Source: an uncultured Myxococcales bacterium
GTDB taxonomy: Bacteria; Myxococcota_A; UBA9042
Assembly: GCA_937915965.1 (NCBI GenBank)
Contig: CALGHC010000395.1
Location: forward strand, 1 to 11,085
DNA: 11,085 bases
Direction of reading: 5' to 3'
Each line of letters starts with the position of its first letter. Positions within the stretch are counted from its first letter, which is position 1. The position numbers and the translations under genes were made by a program. Below the pieces are notes generated by a model. It was not told the DNA's origin, did no database searches, and saw only the letters and a program-made list of their open reading frames with translations. Positions 1-5,566 of the stretch are shown here, in pieces.

Positions 1-2175
1 AGCCAGCTCGCTGGGACGCTCGAAAGTGACCTGTACCAGGGCGCCAGGATGAACCAGGGACCCGGCCGGTGGCTCCTGCAGAACGCCGACCCCGCTGCCG
101 ACCGGAGAAACTCCGAGGCCGACCGCTGCGAGGCGGGACCGCGCCAGCCGCATCGGCAGGTTGCGCACGTCAGGCACGCGCAGCTCGTCGGCCTGCGGAA
201 CAGTCGCCGGCACATCGGCCGCGGCCGAGACCCGCTCGATCGCCTCGCCGCGGCGCTGGGCCATCTTCAGGGCGATCTGCTGGCGCTGTTCGGCGCGCTC
301 GCGGGCTCGTTCTGGGTCGGCGCTGTCGAGGTATGGTGCGCCGGGACTTGGCGCAACTCCCAGGTATGGAAGTGCAAAGCGTGCGATCTCACGGACGATC
401 GGCGCTGCGATCCACCCGCCGGTGCGGAGGATCAGCTTGGGGAAGCGCGGGTGGTGTTTGCGCGGGGTATCGACGGCGACGAAGATCGCCAGCCGCGGCC
501 GATCGATCGGGGCGATTGCGATGAAGCTCGCTACCCAATGGGTGTCGCTGTAGCCGGCGCCGGGATCGACCTGCTGGGCGGTGCCGGTCTTGCCGCCCAG
601 AAGATAGTCCGGCAGACGAGAACTCTGCCCCGTGCCGCCCTTCTCACAGACAGACGCCATCGCGTCGAGGGTCGCCACCGCGACGCTTGGGTCGAGGACG
701 CGGTTTCCAGCCTCGACGTCGAAGAGGCGGTCCTCGCGGCGGCCGGGGGTGAGAACGCCTTTGAGCAGGCGCGGACGTCGGTAGACTCCGCCGTTGCCAA
801 TGGCGGCGAACGCGGTCACCAGCTGCAACGCGGTGACGGCGAGGCCCTGGCCGAACGCGATGTTGGCGAATCGGACCTTCGACCACCGTTGCGGCGGAGC
901 GAGCATGCCCGATTCCTCGCCGGCGAGGCCGAACTCCGTCGGCGACCCGAAGCCAAAGGCTCGCAAATATTCGTAAAGCTTCTCGCGGCCGATGCGGGTC
1001 GCGATCTTCGCGAGGGCGACGTTGGAGGAATGTTGGATCGCTTCGCGTCCAGTCACCTTGTCCATCGGGTGGTAGTCAGTGATGCGCTTCTTGCCAGCCT
1101 GGAAGCCACCCTTGGTGTCGATCACCTCGTCGAGCCGGACCTTTCGCTCCTGAAGCGCCGCGGCCATCGTGATGACCTTCATCGTGCTGCCCGGCTCGAA
1201 GAGGTCCTGGACGACGCGGTTGCGCCAGCCGCCCTTGGGCTTGCTACGCGTATCGTTCGGATCGACCAGGGGCGTGGTCGCCAACGCGAGGATTTCGGCC
1301 GTGTGAACGTCCATGACGATGGCCAGGCCGTGCTCGGCGTTGGCGTCGGCGACGCCCGCGCGGAGAAGCTGCTCGGTGACCGCCTGAATCTTCTCGTCGA
1401 TCGTCAATATGAGCGTGCGACCGCCAAAGCGGCCCGCGTCGGGGGCGCCGTCGAAATACAGACGGTCCTTGTGGCGATCCTTGTACGCAATAACCTCGAC
1501 TTCCTGACCCTTGAGCAGAGCGTCGAAGGACAGCTCGACGCTGCCGCCCCAGTTGCTGCGGCCGACGAGCGCGCCGGCGAGGTCATTGTTGGGGTAGTGG
1601 CGCACAAAGCCGGTCTCGACGCTGACGCCCGGTAGCTTTCCGGCGGCGATCAAGTCGCGAATCGTGCGGCTGGCGTGGATGTCCACGTGCTTGGCGAGAT
1701 AGACAAAGCCCTTGCGCCGGTTGAGCTGTCGCTCGATCCGCTCGACGGACTCCTTCGTGTGCGGGGCGATGAGGGCTGCCACGGTGTGGCGGGTCGCGAT
1801 CACGCTGGGATCGTCGTGCGGCAGGTCGCGTGACGAGCTGCCGGGGGGCAGTACCCAGCGCGGATCAGCGGTAACCGAGTCGGATCGGATGTCGGTCGCG
1901 AGGGTGACGCCATTGCGATCGAGGACGTCGCCGCGGCGGGTGCGCTGGCGAATCCGGAACGTCGTGTTCTGTTCGGCGTAGCGGCGCACCTCGTCGACAT
2001 GCAGCACATCGTGAATCGCAGTGCCCAAGCTCGCGGCGAGGAAACCAGCGAGCAACGCGATCACCAACGCCGCACGTCGTGTCGCCCGCAAATACCGAGC
2101 GGCGGGAGCGCTTCCTGCCCGATCGATGAGATCCACACGCTTGCGGGAACGCTGGTTACGGGGAGCGCGGGCCAT
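1..2175 (-). CDS. ftsI: FtsI/PBP3-type septal peptidoglycan transpeptidase with C-terminal PASTA domain (3' end outside window)
   Basis: Class B penicillin-binding protein that cross-links peptidoglycan at the division septum, acting in the periplasm from an inner-membrane anchor. 725 residues are visible and the frame is open to the window edge. In order: basic cytoplasmic tail, one membrane segment at about 35-54, the PBP-dimer motif RGDVLDRNG at 81-89, then the transpeptidase domain with all three active-site motifs: S330-T-M-K333, S383-S-N385 and K529-T-G531. An Arg/Glu/Ala-rich linker at about 620-665 leads to a PASTA-like domain from about 669 (VRNLPMRLARSRLAAVGL), as in PBPs of Firmicutes and many deltaproteobacteria rather than E. 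coli FtsI. The ATG at 2175 is preceded by a GGGGAG ribosome site and overlaps the TPR gene by 20 bp, suggesting coupled translation. Last visible gene of the mra operon; murE would be expected next in many bacteria. Family call is firm. Confidence 0.96.
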   Translation of the reverse strand, partial: MARAPRNQRSRKRVDLIDRAGSAPAARYLRATRRAALVIALLAGFLAASLGTAIHDVLHVDEVRRYAEQNTTFRIRQRTRRGDVLDRNGVTLATDIRSDSVTADPRWVLPPGSSSRDLPHDDPSVIATRHTVAALIAPHTKESVERIERQLNRRKGFVYLAKHVDIHASRTIRDLIAAGKLPGVSVETGFVRHYPNNDLAGALVGRSNWGGSVELSFDALLKGQEVEVIAYKDRHKDRLYFDGAPDAGRFGGRTLILTIDEKIQAVTEQLLRAGVADANAEHGLAIVMDVHTAEILALATTPLVDPNDTRSKPKGGWRNRVVQDLFEPGSTMKVITMAAALQERKVRLDEVIDTKGGFQAGKKRITDYHPMDKVTGREAIQHSSNVALAKIATRIGREKLYEYLRAFGFGSPTEFGLAGEESGMLAPPQRWSKVRFANIAFGQGLAVTALQLVTAFAAIGNGGVYRRPRLLKGVLTPGRREDRLFDVEAGNRVLDPSVAVATLDAMASVCEKGGTGQSSRLPDYLLGGKTGTAQQVDPGAGYSDTHWVASFIAIAPIDRPRLAIFVAVDTPRKHHPRFPKLILRTGGWIAAPIVREIARFALPYLGVAPSPGAPYLDSADPERARERAEQRQQIALKMAQRRGEAIERVSAAADVPATVPQADELRVPDVRNLPMRLARSRLAAVGLGVSPVGSGVGVLQEPPAGSLVHPGALVQVTFERPSELA

Positions 2176-3013
2176 AGCCTCCCCCTGCGTCGCTGAGACG
2201 CGCCTTGCAGCGCCTGCCCATCAGGCTTTTGCCGGCCAGGGTGTGACACGCTGCAAACGCCTTCGCCGCCTCGTTGAGCTTGTTGTTGGTAGACAGGACC
2301 TCGCCGTACTGCAAGTGGAACTCGGCCACCTTGGGACAGCGACGGACGGCTTCGCCAAATTGTTCCTCGGCTGCGTCGAGGTCGCGCTGCTGCACGGCGA
2401 GCAAGCCGAGGTTGCGGTAGCCCTGGCAGAACTTGTCGTTGAGGAACACCGTCATCTTCAGGTGTTTCTCTGCGCGGCGCAGGTCGCCCTGCTTGAGGTA
2501 CGCCCATCCAATGTTGTTGTAGACCAGATATGGCGTCGTATAGGTCGGCTCCTTGAGCAAGGGGTCGAGGACCTGGATGGCGTCGTACCACCGCTCCAGC
2601 TCGAGCAACGTCACGCCAAGGTGGTTGCGCGCCGCGAAGAAGTTGGGACGCGACCGCAGCGCGCGGCGGAAGTGCTCGGCTGCCTCCTCGTAGCGCTTGC
2701 GACCAAACAGGATGAAGCCGTACAGATAGCGGCTATCGGCGTGGTCGTCTTCGAGAGTCAGGGCTTCGATCAGATCGCGGATCGCAAGATCGATGGTCTT
2801 GTTGTGGAAGTAGCCCAGGGCAAGACGGTAGTGGAAGTCCGCCTTCTTGGCCCGGGCGGCCTTCTCGACCGCGGCTGAGGAACACCCGCCCACTGCAGCC
2901 AGCGGCAGCGCGACAGATGCCGCAAGAGCGACCGTGAGCGCGAGCCGGGCGGCGCGCCAATACGGCCGAAGGGGAGAGGAGCGCGATTGGCGCGTCGAGA
3001 GTGCCATGTTCAT
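2156..3013 (-). CDS. TPR-repeat lipoprotein, PilF/PilW/Tgl-like
   Basis: 285 residues. The N-terminus is a long basic signal peptide with a hydrophobic core at about 22-41 and a lipobox ending at C44 (VGG-C), so a lipid-anchored, probably outer-membrane, protein is predicted. From about 58 to 264 there are roughly six tetratricopeptide repeats with the usual spaced Gly/Ala/Tyr pattern (for example YNNIGWAYLKQGDLRRAEKHL at 165-185). Two cysteines near the end (C256, C269) could pair. Lipoproteins of this length made almost only of TPRs include PilF/PilW and Myxococcus Tgl, which help assemble the type IV pilus secretin, but nothing else pilus-related is in view. The ATG at 3013 shares an ATGA overlap with the ftsL stop, which decides the start over the ATG at 3007. 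The gene lies between ftsL and ftsI, so it is co-transcribed with division genes. TPR lipoprotein is well supported; the pilus role is a guess. Confidence 0.85.
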   Translation of the reverse strand: MNMALSTRQSRSSPLRPYWRAARLALTVALAASVALPLAAVGGCSSAAVEKAARAKKADFHYRLALGYFHNKTIDLAIRDLIEALTLEDDHADSRYLYGFILFGRKRYEEAAEHFRRALRSRPNFFAARNHLGVTLLELERWYDAIQVLDPLLKEPTYTTPYLVYNNIGWAYLKQGDLRRAEKHLKMTVFLNDKFCQGYRNLGLLAVQQRDLDAAEEQFGEAVRRCPKVAEFHLQYGEVLSTNNKLNEAAKAFAACHTLAGKSLMGRRCKARLSDAGGGYGPRSP

Positions 3014-3411
3014 TGTCCTGCTCCCGGTCCGCCAGCCGTGGCGGCGACGCCAACGATCTCGCGGTCCGCGCTGGATGGCACCCGCATGTCGAAGCGACCC
3101 TCGGCCTCAAGGCGCAGCACGGTCGGGTCGAGCCGGCCAGTCAGCTTCGCAGCGTCGCGGCGGTTTGCGTCGACCTGCTCGCGCAGCTCGTCGTGCATCC
3201 TCGCGAGTTCGTAGGCAGTGCCGATTCCCGCTGAGCGACGCCGCACCTGCTTGACGCCGAGCACGCCGAGGACGGCTGCAACGATCAGGATCCCAGCAAC
3301 ACGCAGCCAAAAGAGCCGTTCGCTGCGGCCCGATGGCGCCTCCACGACCAGACGACGCTGCCGTTGTGGCTCGGCGCTGGGTTGCGCTGTCTTCTGCGGG
3401 TCCACGGTCAT
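3010..3411 (-). CDS. ftsL: FtsL-like cell division membrane protein
   Basis: 133 residues with the FtsL/FtsB plan: a cytoplasmic Pro/Gln/Arg-rich tail, a single membrane helix at about 33-53 (LFWLRVAGILIVAAVLGVLGV), a short periplasmic coiled coil at about 65-93 (ELARMHDELREQVDANRRD), and an end region LEAEGRFDMRVPSSADREIV that resembles the conserved tail found before the ftsI gene. FtsL partners FtsB and FtsQ and activates FtsI/FtsW at the septum. The name rests on topology and on its position between rsmH and ftsI, since FtsL sequence is poorly conserved. I start it at the ATG at 3411, 7 bp after the rsmH stop, with GAGG just upstream; a longer reading from 3462 would add 17 unlikely residues inside rsmH. 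Its stop overlaps the TPR gene start by 4 bp. Confidence 0.85.
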   Translation of the reverse strand: MTVDPQKTAQPSAEPQRQRRLVVEAPSGRSERLFWLRVAGILIVAAVLGVLGVKQVRRRSAGIGTAYELARMHDELREQVDANRRDAAKLTGRLDPTVLRLEAEGRFDMRVPSSADREIVGVAATAGGPGAGQ

Positions 3412-3418
3412 CTTTGCC

Positions 3419-4381
3419 TCAGCTTGCGTTCGGGCCGTCGCCCCCTGGTGCGACGCGCACAAGCACCCGCAGCTTGGCGCTGCGGGAACGCGGGTTGGCC
3501 TCGATCTCGGCGGGAGCGGCGATCGTCGGTTTGCGCCGAGGCATCGTGAAGGCCGATCCGCGCCGGGCCCCCAGGTGCCGAAAGCGCTGCTTGACCATCC
3601 GGTCCTCTCCAGAATGAAAGGCGATCACCGCGAGGGCGCCGCCGATGGCCAGCCGGGCGGGCGCCATTGCCAGCAACGCCTCGAGCTCGCCTTCCTCGTC
3701 GTTCACCCACATGCGCAGCGCTTGAAAGACCGCAGTCGCTGGGTGAATGCGGCCGCGACCCTCGAGCTTGCGGGCCAGACGCGCCGCCAGGGCCACGGTC
3801 GTATCTGCGCCCTCGCGCCACGCATTGAGCACCAGGCGCGCGGTGCCGATCGAGCGCTGAATATCGCCATATGCGTACAGCACGTCGGCCAGGTCCTCGA
3901 CGGTCACGGTCGCCAGACGTTCGCTCAGCGGCGTACCGCAGGTCGGATCCATGCGCATGTCGAGCGGCCCCGAGTGCTGCAGAGAGAAGCCGCGTTCGCC
4001 CGTGTCGAAGTGATGGGAGCTGACGCCCAGGTCGGCCAGAACCGCGGAAACGCTCGAGATACCACGGCTGTCCAGGACAAATGCCAGGTCTGAAAACGGA
4101 GCGTGGATCAGTTCGATCCTGTCGCCAAATGGGCCCAGCCGCTCGCCTGCTGCCTGAAGCGCGGCGGGATCCCGGTCCACAGCGATCAAGCGCAGATCGG
4201 CGCGGGCAGTCAGCAAGGCCTCCGCGTGCCCGCCCCCCCCCAGCGTCGCGTCGACCAACCAACCGGAGGGTACGACTGAGAGCGCCCCGATGATCTCCTC
4301 GATCAGGACCGGCCGGTGGCGGAACGCCGACACGGTGCCGCCTTGCCCTGCTGTCTCGGTGATTGTGGGTGGTTGGTTCAC
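3419..4381 (-). CDS. rsmH: 16S rRNA (cytosine(1402)-N(4))-methyltransferase RsmH (MraW)
   Basis: SAM-dependent methyltransferase that modifies C1402 in the ribosomal P site, in the cytoplasm. 320 residues, the usual length. Family landmarks in order: FRHRPVLIEEI at 20-30, the SAM loop VDATLGGGGH at 43-52, DRD at 69-71, LADLGVSS at 115-122, RGFSLQHSGPLDMRMD at 130-145, and AFHSGEDRMVKQRF, which corresponds to the usual FHSLEDRxVK. The start is taken as GTG at 4381, directly after the mraZ stop (TGA-GTG). A second in-frame GTG at V17 is a possible start, since the conserved region begins only at residue 20. The SAM loop is encoded by a run of nine G on the coding strand, a potential slippage site. 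Second gene of the operon, as in most bacteria. Confidence 0.97.
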   Translation of the reverse strand: MNQPPTITETAGQGGTVSAFRHRPVLIEEIIGALSVVPSGWLVDATLGGGGHAEALLTARADLRLIAVDRDPAALQAAGERLGPFGDRIELIHAPFSDLAFVLDSRGISSVSAVLADLGVSSHHFDTGERGFSLQHSGPLDMRMDPTCGTPLSERLATVTVEDLADVLYAYGDIQRSIGTARLVLNAWREGADTTVALAARLARKLEGRGRIHPATAVFQALRMWVNDEEGELEALLAMAPARLAIGGALAVIAFHSGEDRMVKQRFRHLGARRGSAFTMPRRKPTIAAPAEIEANPRSRSAKLRVLVRVAPGGDGPNAS

Positions 4382-4843
4382 TCAAAGCCCCAGCTCCGCG
4401 AGATCATCGTCGAGCGTGTCGAGTCCGGCGGCGGCTGCGAGCCGTGCGGCGTCCCAGCGGTCCCGCTGCCACAACTCGAAGTGATCGATCTGGCCCACGA
4501 CGACGACGTCTGCGCCGGCCTCGATCGCGGCGGCCGCGCGCAAGTTGGGGGCGAGAACGACGCGACCGTGACCGTCGGGCGTTCCCTCCGAAGCGCTGGC
4601 GATCTGCAGGCGCAGCAGATTGCGGATCGCCTTCTTGTACTGGGGGAGGGCGAGAATGCGATCCTCGTAGGCCTCCCACACCGTCGCCGGGTAGATCGTG
4701 ATGCACTCGCTGTTGGCGGTCTGCGCGAGCACGAGCCGTTGATCACCGTGCTGGCCGAGGGCCCGCCGAAACTCCGCGGGGACGCTGAGCCGACACTTGG
4801 CGTCGGTCTTCTGGAAGAATTCGCCTCGGAAGCGGATCGCCAC
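4382..4843 (-). CDS. mraZ: MraZ transcriptional regulator of the division operon
   Basis: 153 residues with two MraZ/AbrB-like halves, each carrying the DXXXR signature: D14-A-K-C-R18 in RGEFFQKTDAKCRLSVP and D90-G-H-G-R94. The ends FELWQRDRWD are also typical. MraZ forms a ring-shaped oligomer, binds direct TGGG-type repeats and in E. coli represses its own operon. The first motif is normally DAKGR; here Gly is replaced by Cys17. The start is a GTG at 4843, fixed because MraZ proteins begin a few residues before FRGE. The ribosome site is weak (AGGG or GAGCGAG) and a stable hairpin lies just upstream. First gene of the operon and directly upstream of rsmH, the standard order. Confidence 0.96.
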   Translation of the reverse strand: MAIRFRGEFFQKTDAKCRLSVPAEFRRALGQHGDQRLVLAQTANSECITIYPATVWEAYEDRILALPQYKKAIRNLLRLQIASASEGTPDGHGRVVLAPNLRAAAAIEAGADVVVVGQIDHFELWQRDRWDAARLAAAAGLDTLDDDLAELGL

Positions 4844-4859
4844 GATACTCGCTCGCCCT

Positions 4860-4875
4860 GGCCCCCGAAGGGACC
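4860..4875 (-). promoter_or_regulatory. cUUCGg-tetraloop hairpin in the mraZ leader
   Basis: Read as minus-strand RNA, GGUCCC and GGGGCC form a six-pair stem (one U-G wobble) closed by a UUCG loop on a C-G pair, an exceptionally stable RNA hairpin type. Its 3' foot is 16 nt before the mraZ GTG, so it abuts the ribosome-binding region. It has no U tract, so it is not an intrinsic terminator. It may set mraZ translation efficiency or protect the message; the role is inferred. Confidence 0.6.
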
Positions 4876-5044
4876 GCTAAACGGCCGCCAAAGCCGCCCG
4901 ATTACTCTCCGAACACTCTCTTAACGGGCTGAGATGACAGACAAATAATCCGAATCCCAGAACGCCATTCCCCGTCGTTCTGTCGCCCTCCAACCGCGAG
5001 CCCGCGCGTCATTCGTCCCGCAGAACCAACGGCGAGGAAGCCAT

Positions 5045-5069
5045 CCCACTGCTTCCCACCTTGGCCCAC
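5045..5069 (-). promoter_or_regulatory. MraZ operator: three GTGGG boxes at 10-bp period
   Basis: On the minus strand GTGGG occurs three times, at 5069-5065, 5059-5055 and 5049-5045, each separated by exactly five bases (CCAAG, AAGCA). E. coli MraZ is known to bind direct TGGGN repeats spaced by 5 nt upstream of mraZ, and this is the same arrangement. The boxes fall at the predicted start site of the mraZ promoter, a position suited to repression by the operon's own first product. Confidence 0.88.
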
Positions 5070-5075
5070 TTCGCG

Positions 5076-5105
5076 ACTCTAGGTACCACTTCGAGGGTCT
5101 GTCAA
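5076..5105 (-). promoter_or_regulatory. Sigma-70-type promoter of the mra operon
   Basis: On the minus strand a perfect -35 TTGACA (5105-5100) is followed after 18 bases by TAGAGT (5081-5076), matching TATAAT at four of six. The predicted start is near 5069, inside the first MraZ box. This gives an untranslated leader of about 225 nt. The coincidence with the operator strengthens the call; the start site is not proven. Confidence 0.65.
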
Positions 5106-5115
5106 TCGTGATCGC

Positions 5116-5135
5116 GCGGATTCCCTGCGGATTCC
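5116..5135. repeat. Tandem GCGGATTCC, 11-bp period
   Basis: GCGGATTCC occurs at 5116-5124 and 5127-5135, separated by CT, so the copies repeat about one helical turn apart. They lie 11 bp upstream of the mraZ -35, where an activator could bind. No known regulator is recognised from this 9-mer. Confidence 0.5.
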
Positions 5136-5251
5136 GATCCGCCGCCAAGGCGGTCACAACCCGCGGATCCCGCGCTGATCCGGCACCTTGCCGACCATGT
5201 GAGCGAGCGGAACCAGCCGAATTACCAGGGACGTCAGCCGCAATCCATCGC

Positions 5252-5313
5252 CGATCGAGTCGATCTGACCAGCGATCGAGCCGATCGGCGACGATCGCCA
5301 CCCGATCCGGATC
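5252..5313. repeat. Cluster of GATC sites, mostly in CGATC, spaced about 10 bp
   Basis: Seven GATC tetramers lie within 62 bp. CGATC begins at 5252, 5261, 5273, 5282, 5292 and 5303, giving spacings of 9, 12, 9, 10 and 11, close to one helical turn. CGATCGAG is repeated exactly at 5252 and 5273. GATC is common across this window, so the density is notable but may partly reflect genome composition. A phased protein-binding array or a Dam-type methylation cluster is possible. Confidence 0.45.
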
Positions 5314-5422
5314 GGGGCAACAACCCCGCGCAAATACGTAATTGCTTAAGATAAATAACACTATTCGCAGATCGATGGCCCCTTGCCCCGGCGTTTGAGG
5401 TGTTGACCGTCCCGATGCACGC

Positions 5423-5453
5423 GTCGTCGCCCACAGCCAGCTGGGGCGACGAC
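5423..5453. repeat. 31-bp inverted repeat with perfect 10-bp arms
   Basis: Arms GTCGTCGCCC (5423-5432) and GGGCGACGAC (5444-5453) are exact reverse complements. The 11-nt loop can pair further (CAG/CTG around CCAG). No T tract follows on either strand, so it is not a standard intrinsic terminator. It lies about 25 bp upstream of the predicted plus-strand -35, and could be a dimeric regulator site or an RNA hairpin. Confidence 0.6.
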
Positions 5454-5478
5454 TCTCTGCCAAAGACGTCAGCGCGCC

Positions 5479-5506
5479 TTGCTGGCACGGACCAGGGGCC
5501 TAGAAT
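5479..5506 (+). promoter_or_regulatory. Predicted promoter of the lipoprotein/Nudix unit
   Basis: TTGCTG (5479-5484), a 16-bp spacer and TAGAAT (5501-5506, five of six matches to TATAAT). The -35 is weak (three of six clear matches). The predicted start is near 5513, giving a leader of about 54 nt before the ATG at 5567. The only other plus-strand gap nearby is the 33 bp before the Nudix gene, so this is the best candidate for both genes. Confidence 0.5.
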
Positions 5507-5527
5507 GTCGGTGGGCCCTCCGACATT
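5504..5527. promoter_or_regulatory. Perfect palindrome overlapping the -10, likely operator
   Basis: AATGTCGG (5504-5511) and CCGACATT (5520-5527) are exact reverse complements separated by 8 bp whose core, GGGCCC, is itself palindromic. It shares three bases with the TAGAAT -10 and covers the expected start site, the classic place for a repressor dimer. It could instead act as a hairpin at the 5' end of the message. The regulator is unknown and no regulator gene is adjacent. Confidence 0.6.
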
Positions 5528-5566
5528 GCAGCCCCGATCGACGCGACCGACACGCAGGAGAAATCA

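Larger units (their letters stand above)
4844..5566. other. Non-coding region between the divergent mraZ and lipoprotein units
   Basis: A 723-bp gap. Longer reading frames here (for example 4921-5463 minus) lack recognisable domains and a credible start, and would lie across the mraZ promoter, so none is called. It contains the mraZ promoter, MraZ boxes and leader; a perfect CGCGG-ATC-CCGCG palindrome at 5162-5174; a GATC cluster; a small CGGGG/CCCCG hairpin at 5313-5328; an AT-rich patch at about 5331-5368 with no convincing promoter; the 31-bp inverted repeat at 5423; and the plus-strand promoter with palindrome. Confidence 0.75.

Noticed and set aside
49..1635. 528-residue plus-strand reading frame
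   Set aside because: It lies wholly opposite ftsI, which has all three transpeptidase motifs in its own frame; the plus-strand translation shows no domain. GC-rich coding DNA often leaves the opposite strand open.
3408..4385. Alternative minus-strand frame over rsmH
   Set aside because: Arg/Gly-rich translation without motifs; the rsmH frame carries every family landmark over the same bases.
5331..5368. Promoter within the AT-rich patch
   Set aside because: No -35/-10 pair with acceptable spacing on either strand; AT richness alone is not enough.
5250..5370. Possible replication origin (GATC cluster beside an AT-rich patch)
   Set aside because: No convincing DnaA boxes (TTATCCACA-like) and no dnaA, dnaN or gidA nearby; the mra cluster is not a usual origin location.
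4921..5463. 180-residue minus-strand frame upstream of mraZ
   Set aside because: It would run through the mraZ promoter and operator, has low-complexity Arg/Asp/Ser content, no ribosome site and no recognisable domain.
5483..5500. Sigma-54 promoter starting at TGGCAC
   Set aside because: The -24-like TGGCAC is followed by no TTGC-type -12 element at the required spacing.
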